Shown: positions 26,232-35,195, counted from the first letter of the stretch. The stretch is 64,000 nt of DNA from Shimia sp049116215 (GCF_049116215.1 NZ_JAGDZB010000003.1:434001-498000), one strand, 5' to 3'. Numbers and translations are program-made. The notes: a model not told the origin generated them from the letters alone.

Positions 26232-26323
26232 GTGGTCTGTTGCGACGGAAAACTCTGCGCACCACGTATCAGCCACATGACGCGGCACTTAGGTCGTGAC
26301 AATCAAATTTGGCGAGAGAACGT

Positions 26324-26854
26324 ATGAGCGCAGGAATGTTGGTTTATGACCGGATGTCGCGTGCCAATCATTGGGTGGTGGCACTTTTGGTGATTGGCCT
26401 TTTGGCAAGTGGCGTGGCACTGGACATGGTGCTTGAGGGGGCGGCGAAAGCCCCGGTGCGCAACGTGCACAAGGCCGTCGGTTTGCTTGCGCTTGGTCTT
26501 GGCAGTTGGCGGGTGATCTGGCGGCTTCGGCAGGGATTTTTGGCGCCGCTTCATCACGATTGGCAGGCCAGGGTGGCACATTGGGCGCATGTGATTTTGC
26601 TTGTAGGGATCATAGCGATGCCTGTGTCTGGCGTTGTTATGAGCTATTTCGGTGGGCATAGCATCGGATTCTTTGGCTTGTTCACCATTCCAGGTGGCCC
26701 GAAGGTTGAATGGATCAACGGGCTGGCGGGTACCGTGCATGGTGTTATGGGCAAGGTGATGATTGCAACTGTTCTGCTGCACGTGCTTGGCGCGGTCAAA
26801 CATGTGGTGATCGATCGCGATGGTACTATGGCGCGCATGACTCGAGGCGCGTAA
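26324..26854 (+). CDS. Cytochrome b561 family protein
   Basis: 176 aa with four membrane helices (~14-34, 48-66, 85-105, 140-160). Haem-ligand histidines are visible in SRANHWVVA, VRNVHKAVG, TVHGVMGK and LLHVLGAVKH, fitting the prokaryotic b561 family that moves electrons in the inner membrane. The ATG at 26324 gives the standard N-terminus (MSAGMLVYDRMSRANHW). It has its own terminator and no partner gene, so the electron donor is unknown. Confidence 0.92.
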   Translation: MSAGMLVYDRMSRANHWVVALLVIGLLASGVALDMVLEGAAKAPVRNVHKAVGLLALGLGSWRVIWRLRQGFLAPLHHDWQARVAHWAHVILLVGIIAMPVSGVVMSYFGGHSIGFFGLFTIPGGPKVEWINGLAGTVHGVMGKVMIATVLLHVLGAVKHVVIDRDGTMARMTRGA

Positions 26855-26883
26855 AACGCGCGGTCAGTCCCCTCCAAAAGCAC

Positions 26884-26911
26884 AAAAGCCCGCCAGTTGT
26901 GGCGGGCTTTT
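26884..26911. terminator. Bidirectional terminator between cyt b561 and grxD
   Basis: AAAAGCCCGCC-AGTTGT-GGCGGGCTTTT is a perfect 11-bp stem with A/T flanks on both sides. It separates the convergent b561 and grxD genes and can serve both. Confidence 0.9.
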
Positions 26912-26932
26912 CAATGCTTTGTCGCGTGAAGC

Positions 26933-27295
26933 TTAAGCGTTGGCTTCGCGAATTTTATCCGCTGCGTCTTTGTCAAACGCCAGACCGTTGTCGCTGAACA
27001 AAGTGTCGAGTTCGCCGGACAGGGTCATTTCGGTGATGATGTCACAGCCGCCGACAAACTCACCTTTGACGTAGAGTTGGGGAATGGTGGGCCAGTCGGA
27101 GTAGTCCTTGATGCCCTGACGGATTTCTTCATCCGCGAGCACGTTTACGTCGGCGTAGTCTACGGCCATGTAGTTCAGCACGCCAGCCACGCGGGAGGAG
27201 AAGCCACACTGTGGCATGTCCTTGGTGCCTTTCATGAAGAGCACCATGTCGTTGGCTTTTACAATCTCGTCGATGCGGTCTTTGACGTCGGTCAT
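26933..27295 (-). CDS. grxD: Monothiol glutaredoxin (Grx4/GrxD type)
   Basis: 120 aa. It carries the CGFS active site (MPQCGFSSR, ~30-34), the glutathione-binding WPTIPQLYVKGEFVGGCDI and a LSGELDTLF tail. CGFS glutaredoxins carry [2Fe-2S] clusters and pair with BolA proteins in iron-sulfur trafficking. The ATG at 27295 gives the exact family length. It lies at the end of the purL-to-grxD operon, three genes after bolA, which supports a BolA-Grx partnership. Confidence 0.97.
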   Translation of the reverse strand: MTDVKDRIDEIVKANDMVLFMKGTKDMPQCGFSSRVAGVLNYMAVDYADVNVLADEEIRQGIKDYSDWPTIPQLYVKGEFVGGCDIITEMTLSGELDTLFSDNGLAFDKDAADKIREANA

Positions 27296-27396
27296 CTTAG
27301 GTTCCTTTTGGCAGGCTGCCGGTGTTGTTGGCTTCCATATAAGGAAGCGTGAGGGATTTGCCAAATGCGGGGCCTGTGCACGTCCCCCGCAGGTGG

Positions 27397-27657
27397 TCAG
27401 TCTTTGTCTTTTGGCACAAAGAGGCGCGCGTAGGCGTCCGGGTCTTTGGGCACTTTCCAGGTTGTGACAGATCCGCCCCCCATGCCGGATTGGTAATCGG
27501 AGCGCAGGGTGTGATTGTCGGGGTCTTGTGAGCCTTCTTCGGCAAATGGGGTGCGGTCGCGGTTGACCCATGCCACAAGCGCCAGCAGGGCCGCCGCTGC
27601 AATGGCAAGAATTGGGATCAGGCCGTAGGACAGGAGTTCGGGCATGTCAGCGGTCAC
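27397..27657 (-). CDS. Small single-pass membrane protein
   Basis: 86 aa. One hydrophobic segment (residues ~10-32, YGLIPILAIAAAALLALVAW) is followed by a polar tail with NRDRTPFAEEGSQDPDNHTLRSD. Its ATG overlaps the stop of the upstream gene (ATGA), so it is coupled to it; an internal ATG at 27645 is the alternative start. Family not recognised. Its place between bolA and grxD is the only clue to function. Confidence 0.65.
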   Translation of the reverse strand: MTADMPELLSYGLIPILAIAAAALLALVAWVNRDRTPFAEEGSQDPDNHTLRSDYQSGMGGGSVTTWKVPKDPDAYARLFVPKDKD

Positions 27658-27908
27658 CTTGCACGTTGGGTTTCAATGGCGTTGTCCTTGCCAATCCGTT
27701 CGTTCTCTTTGTTAGCAGAGTCGACAAGCTCCAGATCAAGCGCTTCCATTCCCAACTCTTTCTTTGGGGTAAGCTTGCTGTTTGCCCGGGACGGTTTGCT
27801 TTGAGAAAGGGGACGGTGGCCGCGGCGGCGTTTCAATTGGAAGTCTATCCAAAAAATCGCTGTGCCAAGCGCTGCCAATCCCACCAAGATCAACCACCCC
27901 TGAGACAT
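27654..27908 (-). CDS. Small single-pass membrane protein
   Basis: 84 aa. An N-terminal membrane helix (MSQGWLILVGLAALGTAIFW, residues 1-20) is followed by a basic stretch QLKRRRGHRP and a charged cytoplasmic tail. It lies 4 bp after bolA and its stop overlaps the next start, so it is part of the purL-bolA-grxD transcript. No family recognised. Confidence 0.65.
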   Translation of the reverse strand: MSQGWLILVGLAALGTAIFWIDFQLKRRRGHRPLSQSKPSRANSKLTPKKELGMEALDLELVDSANKENERIGKDNAIETQRAR

Positions 27909-27912
27909 CAGC

Positions 27913-28149
27913 TTACTCAGGCGCCTTGGTGGTGAGGGCCAGCGCGTGTAATTCGCCGGAGGCGCCGTCCATTTTGCCTTTAAGTGCGGCATAAACGGCG
28001 CGTTGTTGTTGCACGCGGTTTTTGCCGCGGAAGCTTTCGTCAATCACCATCGCGGACATATGCACGCCGTCGGTGCCGCCAACCTGAATGTCGGCGTCCG
28101 GGAAAGTCTCGCGCAGGAGTTCCTCGATTTCGTGAGCGGTCATTGGCAT
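27913..28149 (-). CDS. bolA: BolA/IbaG-family protein
   Basis: 78 aa. It begins MTAHEIEELLRETFPDADIQV after an optional MP, contains the class II KH-like pattern GGTDGVHMSAMVIDESFRGK and ends HALALTTKAPE, as in BolA/IbaG proteins. A histidine in DGVHM is a probable cluster ligand in the BolA-glutaredoxin complex. grxD lies three genes downstream in the same operon. The BolA versus IbaG distinction is not made. Confidence 0.93.
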   Translation of the reverse strand: MPMTAHEIEELLRETFPDADIQVGGTDGVHMSAMVIDESFRGKNRVQQQRAVYAALKGKMDGASGELHALALTTKAPE

Positions 28150-28215
28150 TGTGAGCTATTCCTTTGTGTCGTTGCTCAAAAATGTAAGTGGACCGCTGCG
28201 GGTCTGCAAGGCGAT

Positions 28216-28737
28216 TTAGAGGAAGGTCGCAAGTGATTGCAGGTAGGCGGGCACGTCGGCGAGGGCGTCCTGTACCTCGTGGTCCTCAAAATCATGCACC
28301 GACGTGGGGTCTTGTGGGCATAGTGCGGCCATCAAGAAGCGGCCCTGGCGCTTGGCGCTCTCGGGGATTGGCAGGTGGCTGGCTTCCTGAAGGAGCAGCA
28401 GGGCTTCGTGGATGGGGCGCAAAACGCGCAGGGCGTAGGTCATATGTTCGAGAAGATCTGGATCGTCGCGCCATGTCTCGCCGTCAAACAGGTCTTGCGT
28501 CACCCGTTGGCCCGCTCCGGCGCATTGGTAGGCGACACAGCCGCCAAAGCCTTTGGGCAGCAAGTCAGCGTGGATCGCACAGTTGAGGCAGCTCTCAGAG
28601 AGATTGGGGCAGGGTGTGTCGGCGCGTTTGAGCAGGGCGAAGTCTTCGTCGGCATCAAACGGATAGGCGACACAGCAGAGGGCAGCGCATTGGCTGCAGT
28701 CATCGGTCAGGCTGGGCAAAGTGACGGGCGGGATCAT
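28216..28737 (-). CDS. Cysteine-cluster protein
   Basis: 173 aa. The N-terminal third has nine cysteines in the pattern CSQCAALCC (14-22), C43, C50, C53, C67 and C72 (GFGGCVAYQC), followed by GAGQRVTQDLF and a helical C-terminus. The same cysteine pattern is familiar from proteins often annotated as pentapeptide-repeat or YkgJ-like zinc/iron-chelating proteins; no pentapeptide repeats are present here. A metal or Fe-S site is inferred. It is 66 bp upstream of bolA and 15 bp downstream of a membrane-protein gene. Confidence 0.72.
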   Translation of the reverse strand: MIPPVTLPSLTDDCSQCAALCCVAYPFDADEDFALLKRADTPCPNLSESCLNCAIHADLLPKGFGGCVAYQCAGAGQRVTQDLFDGETWRDDPDLLEHMTYALRVLRPIHEALLLLQEASHLPIPESAKRQGRFLMAALCPQDPTSVHDFEDHEVQDALADVPAYLQSLATFL

Positions 28738-28752
28738 GGCAAAGGGCCTGCG

Positions 28753-29238
28753 TCAGTCTTCGTAGAGGTCTGAGGGCACTTTGGAGGTTTTGTAGAGCAC
28801 AAACAAGGAGCTCAGACCCCAAACGTAAGCGACAGCAATGGCTCCCCAGGACAAGACATGATGGGTCCAGATGGGTCGAAAGATCGAGCGCATGTCCGCT
28901 TTGGCGAAGCCTGTTTCACAGTGGAACTGATCGCCTGCTCCAAGCAGGATGTCATTGGCGTAATGTGCAAAGACAAAGCCCAAGGCGCAGATCAGCGGCA
29001 GTGTGGCGACCGGCCAGGATATTTCCGCAAACCTATGTGCTATCACGACGCCAGGGGCGTGGATCAGCGCGACAAAGAGCGTGACTTTTGCCAAATTGAG
29101 GATCGTCTTGTTGGCGTAGTCCGCCGCACAGAAATCGATCGCAAAAGATGTCCGATGTGACGCCAGCAGCAGCGTATAAACGATGCAAAACACGCCGATC
29201 TGCGACAGGATGTAGAAGATCGGCGCGTTGGCTTTCAT
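28753..29238 (-). CDS. Four-helix membrane protein, unknown
   Basis: 161 aa with hydrophobic segments at ~6-25, 48-68, 76-92 and 128-150. Polar loops contain DFCAADYANK and GDQFHCETGF. The gene follows the purL stop by 3 bp and is the second gene of the operon. No family recognised. Confidence 0.68.
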   Translation of the reverse strand: MKANAPIFYILSQIGVFCIVYTLLLASHRTSFAIDFCAADYANKTILNLAKVTLFVALIHAPGVVIAHRFAEISWPVATLPLICALGFVFAHYANDILLGAGDQFHCETGFAKADMRSIFRPIWTHHVLSWGAIAVAYVWGLSSLFVLYKTSKVPSDLYED

Positions 29239-29241
29239 GGA

Positions 29242-31401
29242 TTAGGCAACAGCGGCGGCAAAGCTGCTGCGGAAGGTGGCGGAGAGCTCTTCCAGAGAGG
29301 CCTCGGAGCTGCCGAACTTCACGGTGTCACCGGTGAACTTACCCACGGAAGTGATTGAAACACCAGCCTTTTGGGCGTTGATCATCAGGGCTTCAGCCTG
29401 ATCGAAGTTACAGGCCACCAGATAGCGGGCCTGATCTTCGCCAAACAGGGTTGGGGTGTCGTCCATGTCGATCTGAACACCGACGCCAGCGGCCTCGGCC
29501 ATTTCAAAGGCCGCCAGAGCCAGACCGCCATCTGCGAGGTCGGTGCAGGCTTTGATCCAGTCGCGGTTGTTGCGGATGAATTCGCCGTTTTTGCGTTCTG
29601 CTTCTAGATCAACGTGCGGCGCGTCGCCTTCTTCACGGTTGAAGACCTCTGCCAACAGGGCGGATTGTCCGAGGTGACCTTCGGTGTCACCGATCAGCAG
29701 GGCAACGTGGCCGTCGCGGGCTTCGCCCAGAATAGGCTCTTCGCCAGCGGCAATCAGGCCGACAGCGCCGATGGTTGGGGTGGGCAGGATACCGGAACCG
29801 TCGGTCTCGTTGTAGAGCGATACGTTGCCGGACACGATGGGCATATCCAGCGCCGCAACCGCTTCGCCGATGCCTTTGATGGCGCCCACGAACTGCCCCA
29901 TGATCTCTGGTTTTTCCGGGTTGCCGAAGTTCAGGTTGTCAGTTGTGGCCAAGGGCTTGGCACCCACAGCAGACAGGTTGCGGAAGGCTTCGGCCACGGC
30001 CTGTTTGCCACCCTCTTTGGGGTTTGCTTTCACGTAGCGTGGGGTCACATCAGAGGTGAAGGCCAGTTTTTTGTCGGTGCCGTGTACGCGGATCACGCCG
30101 GAGCCCATGCCGGGACGCTGGGCGGTGTCGCCCATTACGGTGGTGTCATATTGTTCATAGACCCACTGTTTGCCGGCGTAGTTTGGCGAGGTGATCAGGC
30201 CTTTGAGACCGTCGATGGCGTCGATCTGCGGCACGTCTGCCAATTCGTCAGCCGCTGGGGTTTCCACCCATGGGCGGTCATACTCTGGCGCGCGGCCAGA
30301 CAGCGGGGACAGCGGCAAGTCAGCTTTGACTTCGCCGTTGTGCAGGATCAGGAAGCGGTCTTCGGCGATGGTTTCACCCACAATCGCAAAGTCGAGGTCC
30401 CATTTGGTGAACACGGCACGGGCCTCGGCCTCAAGCTCCGGGTTCAGAACCATCAGCATGCGTTCCTGAGACTCAGACAGCATCATCTCATAAGCTGTCA
30501 TGTTGGCTTCGCGCTGTGGCACGTCTTCGAGGTTGAGCTTCACGCCCAGCTTGCCTTTGTCGCCCATTTCCACAGCGGAACAGGTCAGGCCAGCGGCGCC
30601 CATGTCCTGGATCGAGATCACGGCGCCGGTCTGCATCAGCTCCAGCGTGGCTTCCATCAGGCGTTTTTCGGTGAAAGGGTCGCCAACCTGTACGGTGGGG
30701 CGCTTCTCTTCGATGGTGTCGTCAAATTCTGCCGACGCCATAGTTGCGCCGCCGACGCCGTCACGGCCGGTTTTTGCGCCAAGGTACACAACAGGCATGC
30801 CGATGCCGGAGGCGGCGGAGTAGAAGATGCTGTCGGTTTTGGCGAGGCCTGCGGCAAAGGCGTTGACCAAGCAGTTGCCATTGTAGGCCGGGTGGAAGCG
30901 CACTTCGCCACCCACAGTTGGCACGCCAAAGCAGTTGCCGTAGCCGCCGACGCCTTCGACAACACCATTCACCAGCTGTGTGGTCTTGTGGTGATCAGGC
31001 TCACCAAAGGACAAGGAGTTCATTGCCGCCACGGGACGTGCGCCCATGGTGAAGACGTCCCGCAAAATGCCGCCAACACCGGTGGCGGCGCCTTGGTAGG
31101 GTTCGATGTAGGACGGGTGGTTGTGGCTTTCCATTTTGAAAACAACGGCGTCGCCGTCACCAATGTCGACGATACCTGCGTTTTCGCCCGGGCCGCAGAT
31201 CACCTGTGGGCCTTCGGTGGGTAGGGTGCGCAGCCATTTTTTGGAAGACTTGTAAGAGCAGTGCTCGTTCCACATCGCAGAGAAAATACCCAGCTCTGTG
31301 AAGGTTGGCTCGCGGCCAATGATCTCCAGGATCAGGTTGTATTCGTCAGGCTTCAGTCCATGAGCTTCGATGAGATCGGTGGTGATGGCCGGTTCCTGCA
31401 T
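29242..31401 (-). CDS. purL: Phosphoribosylformylglycinamidine synthase subunit PurL
   Basis: 719 aa, the small form that works with separate PurS and PurQ (not in this window). It makes FGAM from FGAR with ATP and ammonia in purine synthesis. Motifs include WNEHCSYKSSKKWL, GPGENAGIVDIGDGDAVVFK, ESHNHPSYIEPYQGAATGVG, FGVPTVGGEVRFH and SVALxx-type CTDLADGGLALA. The ATG lies 201 bp from the end of the convergent-side Omp gene. It heads an operon running to grxD. Confidence 0.97.
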   Translation of the reverse strand: MQEPAITTDLIEAHGLKPDEYNLILEIIGREPTFTELGIFSAMWNEHCSYKSSKKWLRTLPTEGPQVICGPGENAGIVDIGDGDAVVFKMESHNHPSYIEPYQGAATGVGGILRDVFTMGARPVAAMNSLSFGEPDHHKTTQLVNGVVEGVGGYGNCFGVPTVGGEVRFHPAYNGNCLVNAFAAGLAKTDSIFYSAASGIGMPVVYLGAKTGRDGVGGATMASAEFDDTIEEKRPTVQVGDPFTEKRLMEATLELMQTGAVISIQDMGAAGLTCSAVEMGDKGKLGVKLNLEDVPQREANMTAYEMMLSESQERMLMVLNPELEAEARAVFTKWDLDFAIVGETIAEDRFLILHNGEVKADLPLSPLSGRAPEYDRPWVETPAADELADVPQIDAIDGLKGLITSPNYAGKQWVYEQYDTTVMGDTAQRPGMGSGVIRVHGTDKKLAFTSDVTPRYVKANPKEGGKQAVAEAFRNLSAVGAKPLATTDNLNFGNPEKPEIMGQFVGAIKGIGEAVAALDMPIVSGNVSLYNETDGSGILPTPTIGAVGLIAAGEEPILGEARDGHVALLIGDTEGHLGQSALLAEVFNREEGDAPHVDLEAERKNGEFIRNNRDWIKACTDLADGGLALAAFEMAEAAGVGVQIDMDDTPTLFGEDQARYLVACNFDQAEALMINAQKAGVSITSVGKFTGDTVKFGSSEASLEELSATFRSSFAAAVA

Positions 31402-31538
31402 GTCGCGAGAGTCCCCAAATAAACAGCAATTGGGGGGCTTTTAGGGCAGGAGGGCCCAAAGGGGAAGGCTTAAGGCAGGCTTAATCTGACCGGAGGGGGG
31501 AAATGGCGTAAAAAGGCGCAGGCTGGGGGGGAGAGAAT

Positions 31539-31583
31539 GGGGGCCAGCCCCCAAGCCCCCGGGATATTTTTGGTCAAATGAAT
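31539..31583 (+). repeat. Palindromic intergenic repeat, second copy
   Basis: GGGGGCCAGCCCCC followed by AAGCCCCCGGGATATTTTTGG shares its core with the copy at 22408-22453, in the same orientation. It lies in the gap between the Omp85-like gene (minus, ends 31603) and purL (minus, starts 31401), so read on the minus strand it sits just downstream of the Omp gene. Confidence 0.7.
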
Positions 31584-31602
31584 GGCCCTAGGGGAGCTGA
31601 CT

Positions 31603-32739
31603 TTAGAAGCGTTGTCCCACATAAATATAGAGCAGGTCTTCTTTGCGGTCGTTGTAGGACATGTCCACAGAAAAGACGGCTTTGAATTTCTTTGAGAGCT
31701 GGAAGCGCAGGCCGAGACCGCCGGCGTAGCGCGCGTCGGTGTCGCGGATGGCGCCGAGGCTGCTGCCGGTGTTGCCAAACCCAGCAAAGGCCACGCCGGA
31801 AAAGCGGCTGCCAAATTGGTGGCGGTATTCGCCTTGGGCGGACAACAGGGCGTCGTTGAGGAACTCGGTGGGGCTGAACCCGCGGAAGCCGTCGGTGCCG
31901 CCAAGGGAGCATTGGTCAAAGAACGGGGTGTCGTTGCTGGTGGCACAGCCAGCAAAGCGCATGGCAATGCTGTTGCTGTCCCCAATTGGCAGGTAGTGAT
32001 TATAGGTCAACACCGCTTTGCTGTAATCGCGCCCGCTGGTGTTCAAGATTTGGCCGTAGCTCAACGCACCGTCCAAAAGATGGCCGGAGCGCGCCGAAAA
32101 GCTGTCGTCCCGCGTGTCCCATTTGGCCAGTAAGCTGACTGTGCCAACTTCGAGGTGGCCTTCGGGCAGTGGCGGCAGACCGGTGCCGGAGCTGTCATAG
32201 CCCAGGGTGGTGTCCAGATAGCGCAGGGCGCCGCCAAACAGCAGGTCGGAGTTTAGGCCGCGCAACACGCTCAGATTGGCGATGTCGCCGGTTTGGCGCA
32301 CAGGAATGGGCAGACCGCCGATGAAGAGATCATAGAAGCCTTCAGCCTGGCCCAAGCTGGCGCTGACCTGCCAGCGGTTTTCATCCCAGACAAATTTGCC
32401 GCCCAATCCGTAGGCGTTGGTGCCGTTGTCTGATTTCATCGCGCCAAGGCCAATGATGGAGGTGTCGCTGCCTTCATCAATGTTAAAAAGATAGCCGCCG
32501 CCCAGCACAAGGCCGGCGCCAATCAGCACGTTTTTGAACGGCACCGGTGCAACCACAACAGAGCCATTGCCAAAGCCAAGTGGGGTTTGTTGTTCGCGGG
32601 CGTCATTCAGGCCTTTGTTGAGCATGTCTTTGCTCAGCGGATCTGCTTGCGCTGGTGTGAGAGACAGGAGTGCCAAAAGTGCAGCGCCCGGAAGGATCCG
32701 GGCGGCTGCTTTGAATGTGGTGGCAAGATGTGCCGTCAT
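31603..32739 (-). CDS. Omp85-like outer-membrane barrel without POTRA domains
   Basis: 378 aa. A signal peptide (~1-32, LLALLSLTPAQA) is followed directly by a 16-strand-type surface antigen (Omp85) domain: alternating strands, the conserved GGTDGFRGF motif (~283-291) in the position of the VRGF/Y motif of BamA/TamA, and a terminal IYVGQRF ending in phenylalanine. No POTRA repeats precede the barrel. Two cysteines in GCATSNDTPFFDQCSLGG may form a disulfide. It follows the MscS gene by 22 bp and is probably co-transcribed. Confidence 0.85.
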   Translation of the reverse strand: MTAHLATTFKAAARILPGAALLALLSLTPAQADPLSKDMLNKGLNDAREQQTPLGFGNGSVVVAPVPFKNVLIGAGLVLGGGYLFNIDEGSDTSIIGLGAMKSDNGTNAYGLGGKFVWDENRWQVSASLGQAEGFYDLFIGGLPIPVRQTGDIANLSVLRGLNSDLLFGGALRYLDTTLGYDSSGTGLPPLPEGHLEVGTVSLLAKWDTRDDSFSARSGHLLDGALSYGQILNTSGRDYSKAVLTYNHYLPIGDSNSIAMRFAGCATSNDTPFFDQCSLGGTDGFRGFSPTEFLNDALLSAQGEYRHQFGSRFSGVAFAGFGNTGSSLGAIRDTDARYAGGLGLRFQLSKKFKAVFSVDMSYNDRKEDLLYIYVGQRF

Positions 32740-32761
32740 AGTCTGTCCTTTGTCAGCCGGA

Positions 32762-35047
32762 TCAATCCGGTCCTTTGGAAGGCGCGGCGGCGGCTTGCTC
32801 TTCTTGCTGCTGCGCGGCTGCTGCTGCGGCGGCGGTGAGGGCGGCCTGATCTTTCTCAGGCAGATCCTTGGCACCCTCCGGCAAAGCAACACGCACTTCG
32901 CGGCGGGCAAAGTCGATACCAGCGGCGTTGAACTCGGCTTTCACGCGGTTGTAGATCTCTTTGCGGATCATAAACTGTTTGCCCGGTTTGGCCATGAATT
33001 TACCGCGGATGATCATACCCACATCATCAAAGTCAAACACACCTTGCGACTTAAACGGCTGCAGGAAGTCGTCTTTGTAGAGTTCTTCCACCAGCATCTC
33101 CTGGCCGATCTTTTTGAAGATCTTTTTCACCTGGTTTGGATTGGTGTCAAACGGCACGGTGAACTTGAGCTTCATGATCACCCAGTCGCGGGAGTAGTTG
33201 GTGAGCTTGGGGATTTCGCCATAGGGAATGGTGTGCACCGGACCCCGGTGGTGGCGCAGTTGCATGGAGCGGATCGAGATTTTCTCAACCGCGCCCATGG
33301 TGCCCTCGATCTCGACATATTCGCCAACGCGGAACGCATCATCCACCAGGAAGAACACGCCGGAGACCACATCGGTCACCAGCTTCTGCGCGCCAAAACC
33401 AATCGCCAGACCGGCGATACCAGCACCAGCCAAGAGCGGCGTGATGTCGACGCCGAGGTTGCCAATAGCCAGCAGGGTGAAGACCACAATGATCGCGCCT
33501 TGTGCTGTGACCAGAGCCAAGGGCAGGACGGTGGAGAGGCGAGACGCACCGCCGCCTCCCATTTCGTCGCCACCGGCGTCTTCTTGGGTCATGCCCAGCG
33601 CGGTCATTTCTGCCGCAAGGCGGCGGTTGATGTAGAGGCTCATGGCCTCATAAACAACGTAGCCGACAATGGCGGTCATGGCAAAGCTGAACAGGTTGTC
33701 GCCAATGCCGGCGCCTTCCTGCAGGAGGCTCATCAGTGAGACGTTCCAGGTGCGGGTAATGATCACCAGAACCGCACCGACCGCTATCACACGCCCGATA
33801 CGGACATAGCTACGTTTGGTGGCGATGTAAGCCGCTTCGGCAACAGAGCCTTCACCCTGCATGGGTGGTACCACATGACGGACAAGGCCGCGAATGCCGG
33901 TGTCGATCACCGGGGCGATCAGCAGCCAGAACATTGTGGTGTAATGTGCGCCCCCCAGTAGCAGCTGCACTTTGCCCAGGCCAATCAGCGTGGACACCAG
34001 CATCCAGGTGGCACCGGCAACTCCCATGGCGAAATACGGGTAGATACGGGCCACGGACTCGTCAAATTCGGTGCGGTCAGGGTCGTCGCCGCGCATCATA
34101 TCGCTGAGTCCTTCGCGGGCGGTCCAGGCGACATATGCGATGTAGACATATACCAAGCTGTCCAACCAGAAGCCGATGCGGGTTTCGCCGGGGGCTATAC
34201 CGTTCATCCCGTTAAATATGACAACAAAGATGGTCGCGCCACCTAGGGTCACAATGCCAATGATATGGCGGTGAATAAACGCAGCCCAACGATCGCTGAC
34301 ATTTACCAAGCGCAGATCCGGGCGGTTGGGGGCCATCAGGAAGCGGGAGAAGGCAGCGGCGATGCGCGGCATCCAAATCATGTAACCGATAAACGGCGCA
34401 ACAAAAGTGACTTGTTGGGCATCCAGGACAGTGCGGCCAAGGGTGCGCACTGTGATATAGAAGATAACCAAACCAAAGATTTCTCGAAGGAAGCGCTTTA
34501 GCAGGAAGACAACAGCTTCGCGCAGCGTGGTGTCACCCTGAGTGGCCTCTGGGTTGCGTACTTTGATAAGCCAAGTGCGCACCGCATATTCGACGCCAAG
34601 ACCAACCGCGAGCAATAATGCTGTAAGCCCCAAGAGTGTCAGTACACCGCCAAAACCACCGTGGGTTTCGCCAAACGTTTTAAACGCTTGAACTTGCGCA
34701 GGTATCAATGCCGGGAGTTTGCGAACAGCGCCCAGAAGCGGTTGGGAGAAAGCGTGCCATAGGGTGGTCGCGCGCTCTACCAGGGACTTGGGTGCCTCCT
34801 GGTCTGTTTGAGCAGATGCAACTGCATCAAGGCGATCCAAAAGGACAGATCGGACTTCGTCATCAGACATGCGCGCGACCATGGCGTTGATCGCCTCGGT
34901 GGTCATCTCTTCAGGATTGAGTTCAGGAGCTGCGGTCTCAGTGGAACCGGTGGCTGTTGTTGTAGGCAGGCCTTGGGCCTGCGCCGAGGTTATTGTGACG
35001 ACGCATAATGACAGCGTCAGAAGAATGGTCGAAACGATATGTCTCAT
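32762..35047 (-). CDS. Large MscS-family mechanosensitive channel
   Basis: 761 aa. A signal peptide (1-24, ITSAQAQ) precedes a ~110-aa periplasmic region, about ten transmembrane helices (~125-560) and the MscS pore/beta domain: AGIAGLAIGFGAQKLVTDVVSG (pore helix), FFLVDDAFRVGEYVEIEGTMGAVE and a C-terminal alpha/beta domain to ~720. The tail is rich in Ala/Gln (AAAAAAQQQEEQ). It opens on membrane tension to release solutes. The size fits the extended YbdG/YjeP-like members. It is co-directional with the downstream outer-membrane barrel gene. Confidence 0.92.
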   Translation of the reverse strand: MRHIVSTILLTLSLCVVTITSAQAQGLPTTTATGSTETAAPELNPEEMTTEAINAMVARMSDDEVRSVLLDRLDAVASAQTDQEAPKSLVERATTLWHAFSQPLLGAVRKLPALIPAQVQAFKTFGETHGGFGGVLTLLGLTALLLAVGLGVEYAVRTWLIKVRNPEATQGDTTLREAVVFLLKRFLREIFGLVIFYITVRTLGRTVLDAQQVTFVAPFIGYMIWMPRIAAAFSRFLMAPNRPDLRLVNVSDRWAAFIHRHIIGIVTLGGATIFVVIFNGMNGIAPGETRIGFWLDSLVYVYIAYVAWTAREGLSDMMRGDDPDRTEFDESVARIYPYFAMGVAGATWMLVSTLIGLGKVQLLLGGAHYTTMFWLLIAPVIDTGIRGLVRHVVPPMQGEGSVAEAAYIATKRSYVRIGRVIAVGAVLVIITRTWNVSLMSLLQEGAGIGDNLFSFAMTAIVGYVVYEAMSLYINRRLAAEMTALGMTQEDAGGDEMGGGGASRLSTVLPLALVTAQGAIIVVFTLLAIGNLGVDITPLLAGAGIAGLAIGFGAQKLVTDVVSGVFFLVDDAFRVGEYVEIEGTMGAVEKISIRSMQLRHHRGPVHTIPYGEIPKLTNYSRDWVIMKLKFTVPFDTNPNQVKKIFKKIGQEMLVEELYKDDFLQPFKSQGVFDFDDVGMIIRGKFMAKPGKQFMIRKEIYNRVKAEFNAAGIDFARREVRVALPEGAKDLPEKDQAALTAAAAAAAQQQEEQAAAAPSKGPD

Positions 35048-35165
35048 AAGGTACTCTACGGTCAAAAAATGATTAACCGCAGGAGATGACTTTTACGTGA
35101 GTAGGTCAAGGTGTGTTCGCCTTATTTTGCAAGGCGGGAGCGTTGATTTCAGATTGTGAAATGGC

Positions 35166-35195
35166 AAAAAAAAGGGCCGAGCTATAAGCTCGGCC
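35166..35195 (-). terminator. Strong terminator of the predicted sRNA / LysR transcript
   Basis: GGCCGAGCT-TAT-AGCTCGGCC is followed by eight T on the minus strand. No annotated gene ends within 135 bp upstream other than the LysR gene. Confidence 0.9.

Noticed and set aside
26171..26323. 6S RNA gene after zapA
   Set aside because: Many proteobacteria have ssrS here, but only a 22-bp gap, a terminator and a short leader occur. No 6S-like bubble structure is seen.
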